From Janthinobacterium rivuli (GTDB lineage Bacteria; Pseudomonadota; Gammaproteobacteria; Burkholderiales; Burkholderiaceae_D), in the NCBI RefSeq assembly GCF_029690045.1, contig NZ_CP121464.1, positions 1,054,001 to 1,118,000 of the forward strand: a stretch of DNA of 64,000 nucleotides. The letters run 5' to 3'. Positions 30,196 to 39,059 of this stretch are shown here, piece after piece. A program made the position numbers and the translations under genes. The notes beneath the pieces were generated by a model. The model made no database searches, was not told where the DNA came from, and worked only from the letters and a program-made list of their open reading frames with translations. Each line of letters opens with the position of its first letter. The first letter of the stretch is position 1.

Positions 30196-30500
30196 ACGGA
30201 TTCGACTGGTTAAGGTGGGCGCCGGTGCGCCGGATTATTCATGCCTGGGCCATGCGAACGATGGCAGGGCTATTTTATTTTTGAGTACGCTACGGTTGGG
30301 CGCGTGTGGCGCAACGGCGCGGCAGATGCGTTTGCCAGTGCGCTATTCGTTTGCTGCAAAGGGAAATTTTATCACAGACGCCCCTTTCCCTGTGGACGGT
30401 GGGCCGTTTGCATGGCCATTGCACGCATTGTTGCGCGCGTCGGTATCGCGTGCGCGCCATGGCGCTAGCATGGAATGGCACCGTACACAGCGAGGTTGTC
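30196..30500. other. Divergent intergenic region def / dprA
   Basis: About 305 bases presumed to hold promoters for def and dprA. The middle has short AT-rich stretches (for example near 30270-30285 and 30365), but I see no confident sigma70 pair, hairpin or RNA gene. Confidence 0.4.
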
Positions 30501-31604
30501 ATGCATGCAATTGCAACGACGGCAGACACGGCCACGGAACTGGCGGGCTGGCTGCGCCTGCAGCACCTGCCCGGCGTGGGTCCCGTGGCGGCGCGCGCCT
30601 TGCTGGCCCGCTTCGGCTTGCCGCCGGCCATCTTCGCCGCATCGTTCGAGGCCTTGCGCGAAGTGGTGCCGGCCAGCGTGGCGCGCGCCATCGCGCAGCC
30701 GCCCAAGCCGGTGGCCAACAGCCAGCTCGAACTCACCCTGCAATGGCTGCAGCGGCCCGGCAACGCCGTGCTGACCCTGGCCGATGCCGCGTATCCCCAG
30801 TTGCTGCTGGAAATCGCCGATCCGCCGCTCTTGTTATATGTGCGGGGGCGGGCGGAACTGCTGTCGCGTCCCGGCGTGGCCATCATCGGCAGCCGCAATG
30901 CCAGCGCGCAAGGCATGCAGAATGCGGCCGCCTTCGCGCAAGCCCTCAGCGCGGCAGGCTTGACCATCATTTCCGGGCTGGCGCTGGGCATCGACACGCA
31001 CGCGCACGAGGGCGGTTTGCGCGGCGCGGGCGCCACGGTGGCCGTGATCGGCACGGGCGCCGATCTGGTGTATCCGCGACGTAACCTTGATCTGGCGCAA
31101 AGAATCGCCGAACAAGGCTGCATCGTCAGCGAGTATGCGCTGGGTTTGCCGGCCATGCCAGGTAACTTCCCGCGCCGCAATCGCCTGATCAGCGGCCTGG
31201 CGCGCGGCGTGCTGGTGATCGAGGCGGCCGCGCAATCGGGTTCATTGATCACGGCGCGCCTGGCTGGCGAGCAGGGGCGCGACGTATATGCCTTGCCCGG
31301 TTCCATCCATGCGACGTTGGCCAAGGGTTGCCATGCACTCATCAAGCAGGGCGCCAAGCTGGTCGAGTCGGCCGATGACGTGCTGCAGGAACTGCAATGG
31401 CTGGGCGGCGTTCCCCACGTGCCGCCAACGGTGGAAGACGAACCGCCGCTGCTGGCCGCGCTGGGCCACGATCCGCTCGATGCCGATACCCTGGCCGCGC
31501 GCAGCGGTCTGGCCATGGGCGCGCTGATGGGCGAATTGCTGGCGCTGGAGCTGGCGGGCCGGGTGGAACGCTTGCCGGGAGGACTGTTTCAACGCTGCAA
31601 ATGA
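30501..31604 (+). CDS. dprA: DNA-processing protein DprA
   Basis: Loads RecA onto incoming single-stranded DNA during natural transformation. The 367-residue protein has an N-terminal HhH/SAM-like region, the central Rossmann domain with IIGSRNASAQG and ISGLALGIDTHAHEGGL and FPRRNRLISGL, and a C-terminal winged-helix domain. ATG 30501 is preceded by CGAGG at six bases. The dprA-smg-topoisomerase order is conserved in betaproteobacteria. Confidence 0.95.
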   Translation: MHAIATTADTATELAGWLRLQHLPGVGPVAARALLARFGLPPAIFAASFEALREVVPASVARAIAQPPKPVANSQLELTLQWLQRPGNAVLTLADAAYPQLLLEIADPPLLLYVRGRAELLSRPGVAIIGSRNASAQGMQNAAAFAQALSAAGLTIISGLALGIDTHAHEGGLRGAGATVAVIGTGADLVYPRRNLDLAQRIAEQGCIVSEYALGLPAMPGNFPRRNRLISGLARGVLVIEAAAQSGSLITARLAGEQGRDVYALPGSIHATLAKGCHALIKQGAKLVESADDVLQELQWLGGVPHVPPTVEDEPPLLAALGHDPLDADTLAARSGLAMGALMGELLALELAGRVERLPGGLFQRCK

Positions 31605-31698
31605 CAGCTAGGCACTTGTGTGGCGGCCTTGCCGCACGGGGGCGCTTTGTCTGTGCACACCCTTGTGTCTTAGCGAACTTAGCTGCTAGAGTAGAGCC

Positions 31699-32163
31699 AT
31701 GTTCGATATCCTGGTGTACCTCTACGAGACTTACTATCGCCCCGATGCCTGCCCCGAGCCGGCGGTCCTGGCGCGCAAACTGTCGGCCGTCGGTTTCGAC
31801 GACGTGGAGATTTCCGAGGCGCTCGTCTGGCTGACGGACTTGAACGCCATGGCCGGCGTCGAACAGACCCTGACGGCCAGTTCCACGGGCACGCGTTTCT
31901 ATGTGCAGCAGGAAAGCGACGTGCTGGGCACGGCCGCCATCGGCTTCATCCAGTTCCTCGAAAGCGCCAAGGTGCTCTCGCCCTTGCAGCGCGAAATCGT
32001 CATCGAACGGGCGCTGGCGCTCGACGAGGCGCCCGTGTCGCTGGGCAAGCTGAAAGTCATCGTGCTGATGCTGCTGTGGAGCCAGGGCAAGGAACCGGAT
32101 GCCCTGATGTTCGACGACTTGTTTGTCGACGACGAAGACCTGCCTCCCCGCTTGTTGCACTAA
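31699..32163 (+). CDS. smg: Smg family protein (DUF494)
   Basis: A 154-residue acidic, mostly helical protein of the Smg/DUF494 family ([20 protein letters not shown], with C-terminal [10 protein letters not shown]). Function not established. It is usually encoded next to dprA and a topoisomerase gene, as here. TAGAGTAGAG precedes the start. Confidence 0.92.
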   Translation: MFDILVYLYETYYRPDACPEPAVLARKLSAVGFDDVEISEALVWLTDLNAMAGVEQTLTASSTGTRFYVQQESDVLGTAAIGFIQFLESAKVLSPLQREIVIERALALDEAPVSLGKLKVIVLMLLWSQGKEPDALMFDDLFVDDEDLPPRLLH

Positions 32164-32426
32164 TATAGTGTCATCACTGGCGCCGCCGTCCCGCCATCCC
32201 CTTTACTATGTGCCGCACCTGCGCCCACGCCGGCCCATTGTGTTTGCGCCTGCGCATTCTTGCTTGCAGATAACTTGCCGAATTCTTCAATAGGCGCTTA
32301 TCATTGGCCGCTTGACAAGACCACAAGTCACAAGGCCTTGCGCAGACAAAAGCGTCGGCGCCTGGCAATGCACTGTATGATGCGCATGCTGAAACTATCC
32401 TAGAGCATTTTTCGAGACTAAAAAAT

Positions 32427-35090
32427 ATGACAAAAACCCTCATCATCGCCGAGAAGCCTTCTGTCGCGAACGATATCGCGAAGACGCTTGGCGGCTTCAC
32501 CAAGCACGATGAGTACTTTGAATCGGATGAATACGTCCTGTCCTCGGCGGTCGGCCACTTGCTGGAGATCGCCGTACCGGAAGAATTCGACGTGAAGCGC
32601 GGCAAATGGAGTTTCGCGCACTTGCCGATGATTCCACCGTATTTCGCGCTGAACCCGATCGCCAAGACGGAAGCGCGCCTCAAAGTATTAAACAAGCTGA
32701 TCAAACGCAAAGACGTTACCACCCTCATCAACGCATGCGATGCGGGGCGCGAAGGCGAGCTGATTTTCCGCCTGATCGCGCAAAACGCGAAAGCCAAGCA
32801 ACCGGTCAAGCGCCTGTGGCTGCAGTCGATGACGCCGGGCGCCATCCGCGACGGTTTCTCGCACCTGCGCAGCGACGAAGAAATGCTGCCGCTGGCGGAC
32901 GCGGCCCGCTGCCGTTCGGAAGCCGATTGGTTGATCGGCATCAATGGCACGCGCGCCATGACGGCGTTCAATTCGAAAGAAGGCGGCTTTTACCTGACGA
33001 CCGTGGGCCGCGTGCAAACGCCAACCTTGTCCATCGTGGTCGAACGCGAAGATAAAATTAAGAAATTCGTGCCGCGCGACTTCTGGGAAGTGCGCGCCGA
33101 ATTCGTCTGTGCGGCCGGCATCTATGAAGGCCGCTGGCTCGACACGAAATTCAAGAAGGACGAGAACGATCCCGAGAAGCGCGCCGAGCGCCTGTGGAGC
33201 AAGACGGCTGCCGACTCGATCGCCACCGCCTGCCGCGGCCGCCAAGGCATCGTCACGGAAGAATCGAAACCGACCACCTCGATGGCGCCGGGCCTGTTCG
33301 ACCTGACCAGCCTGCAGCGCGAAGCGAACTCGCGTTTCGGCTTCTCCGCTAAAAATACCCTGGGCCTGGCCCAGGCGCTGTATGAAAAGCACAAGGTGCT
33401 GACGTATCCGCGTACCGATTCGCGCCACCTGCCGGAAGACTACATGCCGACCGTGCTGCAGGCGCTGGAAACGGTCAAGGAAAACAGCAACTACCACCAG
33501 TTCGCCAAGCAGATCATCGACAAGGGCTGGGTCAAGCCGAACAAGCGCATCTTCGACAATACCAAGATCTCGGATCACTTCGCGATCATCCCGACGACGA
33601 TCGCGCCAAAGAATTTGTCCGAGCCGGAACAAAAATTGTACGACCTGGTCACGCGCCGCTTCATGGCTGTGTTCTTCCCGCCTGCGGAATTCCAGGTCAC
33701 CACGCGCTACACGGAAGTGTCCGGCCATCAGTTCAAGACTGAAGGCAAGGTCATGACCAATCCGGGCTGGCTGGCCATCTACGGCAAGGAAGCCTCGACG
33801 GACGCCGACAAGGAAAGCAATGGCAACGGCAATCTGGTGCCAGTGGCCAAGGGCGAGAAAGTACAGACGGAAAGCGTCAACGCGAATGGCCTGGTGACGA
33901 AACCGCCTGCGCGCTTCACGGAGGCGACCTTGCTGTCGGCCATGGAAGGCGCCGGCAAGCTGATCGACGACGACGAGCTGCGCGATGCGATGGCTGGCAA
34001 GGGCCTCGGCACGCCAGCGACGCGCGCGGCCACCATCGAGGGCTTGCTGACGGAACGCTATCTGATCCGCGAAGGCCGCGAACTGATCCCGACGGCCAAG
34101 GCGTCGCAGCTGATGACCTTGTTGAAAGGCCTGGGCGTCAACGAATTGACGGCGCCGGAGCTGACGGGCGAGTGGGAATACAAGCTGTCGCAGATGGAAA
34201 AAGGCAAGATTTCGCGCGAAGAATTCATGCGTGAAATCGCGCAGATGACGCAAATCATCGTCAAGCGGGCCAAGGAATACGACAACGACACGATTCCCGG
34301 CGACTACGCGACCCTGGAAACGCCATGCCCGAATTGCAGCGGCGTGGTGAAGGAAAACTACCGTCGTTTCGCCTGCACCAAGTGCGAATTTTCGATGAGC
34401 AAGACGCCGGGTTCGCGCCAGTTCGAAATCGCCGAAGTGGAACAATTGCTGAAGGACCGCACCATCGGCCCGCTGCAAGGCTTCCGCTCGAAGATGGGCC
34501 GTCCGTTCGCCGCCATCCTGCGCATCGTGCGCGATGAAGAGATCAAGAACTTCAAGCTGGAATTCGATTTCGGCCAGAACGACGAGAGCGAAGATGGCGA
34601 AGGCGTCGATTTCACGGGCCAGACGCCCGTGGGACCTTGCCCCAAGTGCAATGCCGGCGTGTACGAAATGGGCCTGGCCTATGTATGCGAACACAGCATG
34701 GCCAAGCCGAAGACATGCGACTTCCGCAGCGGCCGCATCATCTTGCAGCAGGAAATCTTGCCGGAACAAATGGCAAAACTGCTCAACGATGGCAAGACGG
34801 ATTTGTTGCCTGGGTTCGTATCCCAGCGTACCCGTCGTCCGTTCAAGGCCTTCCTCGTGCGCGGCAAGGATGGCAAGGTGAGCTTCGAGTTTGAAGAGCG
34901 CAAGGCCAAGCCGGGCGCGAAGACGAAGGCGGCAGCCGTCGAGGCCGAAGGCGAAGAAGGCGCGGCGCCAGCGAAGAAAACGGCGGTCAAAAAGGCTGCC
35001 GTGAAGAAAGCGCCAGCGAAGAAAGCTGCGGCCGTGAAAAAGCCGGCCGCCAAGAAGGCGCCGGCGAAGAAAGCGGCAGCGGCGGAGTAA
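32427..35090 (+). CDS. topB: DNA topoisomerase III
   Basis: Type IA topoisomerase that passes single strands, used in decatenation and recombination-intermediate processing. The 887-residue protein has the N-terminal Toprim domain (IIAEKPSVANDIAKTLGG and DAGREGELIFRLI), the catalytic Tyr327 in LTYPRTDSRHL, then two Cys-rich zinc-finger-like repeats (CPNCSG...CTKC and CPKCNAG...C). The C-terminus is an Ala/Lys-rich tail of about 40 residues resembling histone H1-like repeats. Preceded by dprA and smg, with a clear terminator after it. Confidence 0.95.
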   Translation: MTKTLIIAEKPSVANDIAKTLGGFTKHDEYFESDEYVLSSAVGHLLEIAVPEEFDVKRGKWSFAHLPMIPPYFALNPIAKTEARLKVLNKLIKRKDVTTLINACDAGREGELIFRLIAQNAKAKQPVKRLWLQSMTPGAIRDGFSHLRSDEEMLPLADAARCRSEADWLIGINGTRAMTAFNSKEGGFYLTTVGRVQTPTLSIVVEREDKIKKFVPRDFWEVRAEFVCAAGIYEGRWLDTKFKKDENDPEKRAERLWSKTAADSIATACRGRQGIVTEESKPTTSMAPGLFDLTSLQREANSRFGFSAKNTLGLAQALYEKHKVLTYPRTDSRHLPEDYMPTVLQALETVKENSNYHQFAKQIIDKGWVKPNKRIFDNTKISDHFAIIPTTIAPKNLSEPEQKLYDLVTRRFMAVFFPPAEFQVTTRYTEVSGHQFKTEGKVMTNPGWLAIYGKEASTDADKESNGNGNLVPVAKGEKVQTESVNANGLVTKPPARFTEATLLSAMEGAGKLIDDDELRDAMAGKGLGTPATRAATIEGLLTERYLIREGRELIPTAKASQLMTLLKGLGVNELTAPELTGEWEYKLSQMEKGKISREEFMREIAQMTQIIVKRAKEYDNDTIPGDYATLETPCPNCSGVVKENYRRFACTKCEFSMSKTPGSRQFEIAEVEQLLKDRTIGPLQGFRSKMGRPFAAILRIVRDEEIKNFKLEFDFGQNDESEDGEGVDFTGQTPVGPCPKCNAGVYEMGLAYVCEHSMAKPKTCDFRSGRIILQQEILPEQMAKLLNDGKTDLLPGFVSQRTRRPFKAFLVRGKDGKVSFEFEERKAKPGAKTKAAAVEAEGEEGAAPAKKTAVKKAAVKKAPAKKAAAVKKPAAKKAPAKKAAAAE

Positions 35091-35110
35091 TCTAGCCTCA
35101 GCCAGACAAA

Positions 35111-35137
35111 AGCCAGGGATGTCCCTGGCTTTTTTTA
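35111..35137 (+). terminator. Intrinsic terminator of topB
   Basis: AGCCAGGGA (35111-35119) pairs perfectly with TCCCTGGCT (35122-35130) around TG, followed by seven T (35130-35136). Confidence 0.93.
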
Positions 35138-35169
35138 CGTCCCGATTTTTTTTGGCGTTAGTCTGACGC

Positions 35170-35895
35170 TTAGTCCAGGTAGTCGGAATACTCGCGCTGC
35201 GCGTAGTTCTGCAAATTCGCCCACGGCTGCGCCTTGCTGACGGTCGGCTGCAGCTTGACGTCGACCCGGCGATAGAAGGTATTCGCGCGGTCGCCGCTTT
35301 CGATGACCAGGGGAATCTGCTTTTGCTCATCCCACAGGATGCGCTGGAACACGCCATTCTTTTCCACTTCGCGCCAGCGCGCGCCCGTCACGGTCGACGC
35401 CTGTTTCGACAGCGGCATGGCGGCCACCAGTTTCGGGTCCAGCAGGTAAAAACTGTTTTCCCAGGAGCCGTCGAAATTGACGTTTTCGTACTCGGCCTTG
35501 GGGATGGCGACGACGATCTTGTCATGCGCATCGATGTATTCCACGCGCACGGTGTTCTTTTCCAGCATCACGTGGCGGGGGATCAGCACGGGATTGAAGT
35601 GCTTGTGTTCATGCTGCGTGGCCTTCAGCGCCACTTTCCTGTTGTCGCCATGGTTGTGGCCCGCATGCGCATCGGTCGACGGCGCCAGTACGCGCTCGAC
35701 CCACACGTGGCCGGGGCGGCGCAGCATCTTTTCTTCGTAGCGGCTCTCGCGCGTCACGCCTTCCGGCGTCAGGACGCGGCTGTAATAGGTGATGCCCAGG
35801 TCCAGGTCGGCAGGAGCGGATGGCGTGGCGGGGGCGGCTTGCGCGCTGGCGGCAAAGCCGGCGGCGAGGAGGACGGCGATCAGGGACGATTTCAT
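35170..35895 (-). CDS. Secreted His-rich protein of unknown function
   Basis: A 241-residue exported protein: signal peptide MKSSLIAVLLAAGFAASAQA with cleavage after AQA. I do not recognise a named family. A striking His-rich stretch contains His77, His80, His82 (HAGHNHGD) and His95, His97, His99 (HEHKH), suggesting metal binding. The rest looks beta-rich with many aromatic residues and ends REYSDYLD. It is the last gene after two zinc-dependent alkaline phosphatase genes, 74 bases downstream, so a role in phosphate scavenging or metal supply is plausible but inferred. The ATG at 35895 is fixed by the signal peptide. Confidence 0.75.
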   Translation of the reverse strand: MKSSLIAVLLAAGFAASAQAAPATPSAPADLDLGITYYSRVLTPEGVTRESRYEEKMLRRPGHVWVERVLAPSTDAHAGHNHGDNRKVALKATQHEHKHFNPVLIPRHVMLEKNTVRVEYIDAHDKIVVAIPKAEYENVNFDGSWENSFYLLDPKLVAAMPLSKQASTVTGARWREVEKNGVFQRILWDEQKQIPLVIESGDRANTFYRRVDVKLQPTVSKAQPWANLQNYAQREYSDYLD

Positions 35896-35969
35896 GGTGT
35901 TGCCTTTACGTGCAGAGGGGCGGAGGGCTTGCGCCATCCGCCCCGGTGGGGTTGCCGTGTTGATGTGGA

Positions 35970-37379
35970 TCAGAAGCCGAACGCCGCCTTCAGCAAGTCA
36001 AACACCTTGGTGTTGTCCAGGGTGCCCTTGAAAGGTTTTGCGCCGGCGCCCGTGGCCAGCAGCTTGACGTCGCCGCCGCCGTGGGTTTCGCTGGCCAGAC
36101 GCACGCCTGTTTCTTGCAGGTAGTTGTCTTTCAGGGCCGTGGCGCTGTCGACGTTGCTGCGCAGGGCAGGGCGGTTCGGGCCATTGCCGAACACTAGGGT
36201 GGTGTAGGTATTGCCATCGGCATCCTTGCTCGGCTGGTTATCCTTGTAGCCGCGGTTGATGTCGAGGATATTGTTGCCGCGCTTGCCATAGCCGTTGAAG
36301 GCCAGGGTGTGGTCATGGTCGGCCGTGACGACGATCAGGGTATTGGCCAGGGTCGGATCGGTTTCCTTGATCTTGGCGATGGCGGCCTTGATGGCGTCGT
36401 CGAAGGCGATGGTGTCCGTCAGCGCGCGCTTGGCGTTGATGCCGTGCAAGGCGTGGTCGATGCGGCCGCCTTCAACCATCAGGAAATAGCCGTTCGCGTT
36501 TTTCGACAGCAAGTCGATTGCCTTGAGGGTCATTTCCGACAGGCTAGGCTGGGTCGCGCCTTCGCCCAGCGGTGGCGTGGCCGTGCGGTCCAGTTCATAT
36601 TCCAGGTGGCTGCGGGTGCTGTACAGGCCGATGAATTTTTTCCCGCCAGGTGCCGCCGCCATTTCCGCTTTCGTCGCGGCCACGGTGTAGCCCTTGGCGG
36701 CAAATTCCGTCAACAGGTTGCGGCCATCGGCGCGGCCATACTTGTTGCTGGCCGACCAAGGCGTGAAGTGGTTGCGGCCGCCGCCCATCAGCACGTCGAC
36801 GCCGTCGCCCAGCGCCGTGTTGTAGCCCGTGCCGCCTGGCGTCGCTTGCGCGGCGATCGCGTATTGCGCATTGCGGTTGCAGATGTGCGAGAACGTCGTC
36901 GCCGGCGTGGCGTGCGTCAGTTCCGTGGTGGTGATGGCGCCCACGGCCTTGCCCTTGGCTTTCGCCAGTTCCAGAATGGTCGGCGCGCTCTTGCCGCCGG
37001 CCGGGCAATTGTCCACGCCCAGGTTGCCGTTGGCGTCGCGGCCGGGCTCTTTGGCGATCGTCTCCTGCGCCATCGAGATGACTTCATTGTTCATCTTGAC
37101 GCCGGTCATGTAGGCGGCCATCGATGGCGCGCTGTCCGTCGTTTGCGCATCGTTCGAGAACGTCTTGATGCGCGCCGTGCGCTCCAGTGTGTCCATCGTC
37201 AGGCTGCCGTTTTCGCCGTATTGGTAGATGCGCGACGCCGTCACGACGGACGGGCCCATGCCGTCGCCGAGGAAGAAGATGACGTTCTTGGCGTCGGCGG
37301 CGTAGGCGCTGGCAACGCTGGCAGCCACGAGCGTGGTCAGCAGCGACAGTTTCAAGGCGGATTTCAATGCTGGTTTCAT
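35970..37379 (-). CDS. Alkaline phosphatase, secreted
   Basis: A 469-residue PhoA-type phosphomonoesterase with a cleavable signal peptide (cleavage after AYA or AYAA). Metal and catalytic motifs are intact: FFLGDGMG (Asp39), nucleophile Ser83 in TDSAPSMAAYMTG, FLMVEGGRIDHALHG and VTADHDHTL. It releases phosphate from organic esters in the periplasm. ATG 37379 is preferred over a TTG at 37391. It follows its paralogue with a gap of only 29 bases, and the two share long stretches of nearly identical DNA. Confidence 0.93.
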   Translation of the reverse strand: MKPALKSALKLSLLTTLVAASVASAYAADAKNVIFFLGDGMGPSVVTASRIYQYGENGSLTMDTLERTARIKTFSNDAQTTDSAPSMAAYMTGVKMNNEVISMAQETIAKEPGRDANGNLGVDNCPAGGKSAPTILELAKAKGKAVGAITTTELTHATPATTFSHICNRNAQYAIAAQATPGGTGYNTALGDGVDVLMGGGRNHFTPWSASNKYGRADGRNLLTEFAAKGYTVAATKAEMAAAPGGKKFIGLYSTRSHLEYELDRTATPPLGEGATQPSLSEMTLKAIDLLSKNANGYFLMVEGGRIDHALHGINAKRALTDTIAFDDAIKAAIAKIKETDPTLANTLIVVTADHDHTLAFNGYGKRGNNILDINRGYKDNQPSKDADGNTYTTLVFGNGPNRPALRSNVDSATALKDNYLQETGVRLASETHGGGDVKLLATGAGAKPFKGTLDNTKVFDLLKAAFGF

Positions 37380-37408
37380 ATGCTTGTCCAATTCTTGTCT
37401 CTTGGGGA

Positions 37409-38860
37409 TTACAGACCGCCGGCCGTCTTGACCAGGCCGAATACTTTGGTGTTGTCGATGGTGCCCAGGAAGGTTTCCGAACCCTTGCCGATGGCGCCCA
37501 GGAAGACGTCGGTGCCACCGTGGGTTTCATTGCCGATGGCCGTGCGGATCACCGCTTCCTGATGGTAATTATTGGCGCTGGTGACGGTTTCATCGAGGCT
37601 GGCCATGGCGGCGCGGCTAGCTTGCGTGCGGTTTTCGCCATTGCCGAAGCCGATGATCGAATACGGAGCACCGTCCAGGTCTTTTTCGACCGCGCCAGTG
37701 ACGTAGTTCTTCACCACGCCCAGCACGCCAGGGTTGCCGGCAGCCGTCTTGCCCGTGCGCTTGGCGTAGCCGTTCAGTACCAGGGTGTGGTCATGGTCGG
37801 CCGTGACGACGATCAGGGTATTGGCCAAGGTCGGGTCGGTCAGCTTGGCTTTCTCGATGGCGGCCTTGATGGCGTTGTCGAACGCGACGGTGTCTTGCAG
37901 CGCTTTCTTGGCCGTCGTTTCGTGCAGCGCATGGTCGATGCGGCCGCCTTCGACCATCAGGAAGTAACCCTTCTTGTTCTTGGCCAATACGTCCATGGCC
38001 TTCGTGGTCATTTCCGCCAGGCTCGGTTCCTTGGCTGCATCGCGGTCCAGGTCGTAGCTCATGTGGCTGGACGTGAACACGCCGAACAGGCGCTCCGTCT
38101 TGGCCGCATCGACGGCCTTGAAGTCGGTGGCGTTGTTGGCGACCGTGTAGCTTTTGGCCTTCAGTTCGGCGACCAGGTCGCGCCCGTCGGAACGCTTGCC
38201 GCCATCCTTGAACGGCTTGAAGAATTGCGCGCCGCCGCCGAGGACCACGTCCAGGCCAGCGGTGCCCAGCGCGCTGTTGTAGCCGGTGCCGCCCGGTACC
38301 AGGGCCGCGGCGATATCGTTTTCCAGGTCGCGGTGGCAGATGTGCGAGTAGGTGGCGGCCGGCGTGGCGTGCGTCACGCGCGCCGTGCTGACGACGCCGG
38401 CGGCAAAGCCCTTGGCCTTGGCCAGTTCCAGCAGGGTGGTGGCGGGCGTGCCGTTGCCGGTGCCGCATTTGTTGACCAGCTTGTTGCCGTTCGCATCCGT
38501 GCCCGGATCGATGGCGACCGTATTGGCCGACATCGAGATGACTTCATTGTTCATCTTGACACCGGTCATGTAGGCGGCCATCGATGGCGCGCTGTCCGTC
38601 ACTTGCGCGTCGTTCGAGAAGGTTTTCACGAAGGCCGTTTCCGGCAGGGTATCCATGGTCAGCGCACCTTCTTCGCCCACCGAATAGATGCGCGCGGCCG
38701 TCATGGTGGTCAGGCCCATGCCATCGCCGAGGAAGAAGATGACGTTTTTCGGTGGTGCTTCGACCACTGCCTCTTCTTTTTTTGCATCGCTGCCGCAGGC
38801 GGCCAGCATCAGGGTGATGGCGACGCTGCAGCCAGCGACGGAAATTTTTCTGCGTGTCAT
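37409..38860 (-). CDS. Alkaline phosphatase, lipoprotein form
   Basis: A 483-residue paralogue of the downstream phosphatase, but with a lipoprotein signal (ITLMLAAC lipobox) instead of a cleavable peptide, so it is probably membrane-anchored. Active-site motifs are conserved: FFLGDGMG, VTDSAPSMAAYMTG, FLMVEGGRIDHALHE and VTADHDHTL. It is the first gene of the three-gene unit, with a candidate Pho box about 50 bases upstream. ATG 38860 is preferred (GGAT seven bases upstream); ATG 38869 is possible. Confidence 0.92.
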   Translation of the reverse strand: MTRRKISVAGCSVAITLMLAACGSDAKKEEAVVEAPPKNVIFFLGDGMGLTTMTAARIYSVGEEGALTMDTLPETAFVKTFSNDAQVTDSAPSMAAYMTGVKMNNEVISMSANTVAIDPGTDANGNKLVNKCGTGNGTPATTLLELAKAKGFAAGVVSTARVTHATPAATYSHICHRDLENDIAAALVPGGTGYNSALGTAGLDVVLGGGAQFFKPFKDGGKRSDGRDLVAELKAKSYTVANNATDFKAVDAAKTERLFGVFTSSHMSYDLDRDAAKEPSLAEMTTKAMDVLAKNKKGYFLMVEGGRIDHALHETTAKKALQDTVAFDNAIKAAIEKAKLTDPTLANTLIVVTADHDHTLVLNGYAKRTGKTAAGNPGVLGVVKNYVTGAVEKDLDGAPYSIIGFGNGENRTQASRAAMASLDETVTSANNYHQEAVIRTAIGNETHGGTDVFLGAIGKGSETFLGTIDNTKVFGLVKTAGGL

Positions 38861-38909
38861 GTGGTTCATCCGGCTAGGTTGGAAAGAGCTGGCAAGATAA
38901 CAATCCAAT

Positions 38910-38927
38910 GTGACGCCATCATGACGC
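38910..38927 (-). promoter_or_regulatory. Candidate Pho box (PhoB site)
   Basis: On the minus strand GCGTCAT-GATG-GCGTCAC forms two 7-bp direct repeats 11 bp apart, the spacing of PhoB half-sites (consensus CTGTCAT-N4-CTGTCAT). It lies 50 bases upstream of the first alkaline phosphatase. A third GTCA is nearby but out of register. Confidence 0.55.
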
Positions 38928-39059
38928 TGTGACACATTTGGTGTTCGATGGCCGGCCATTGTGCCGAACTGTGCAACAAACTATTGCGCTTTAACGGGTT
39001 TTTCTACCGAACCGAGCAACGTAAGATGCAGTCATCCAATCATCTTGTGAAGGCAGATC

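Noticed and set aside
34910..35090. Low-complexity repeats at the topB 3' end as a sequencing or repeat artefact
   Set aside because: The Lys/Ala repeats are in frame, with varied codons, and end in a normal stop followed by a terminator, so they are a genuine protein tail.
32688..35357. Long open frame antisense to topB
   Set aside because: The plus strand encodes an unambiguous topoisomerase with all catalytic motifs. The antisense frame is a codon-bias artefact.
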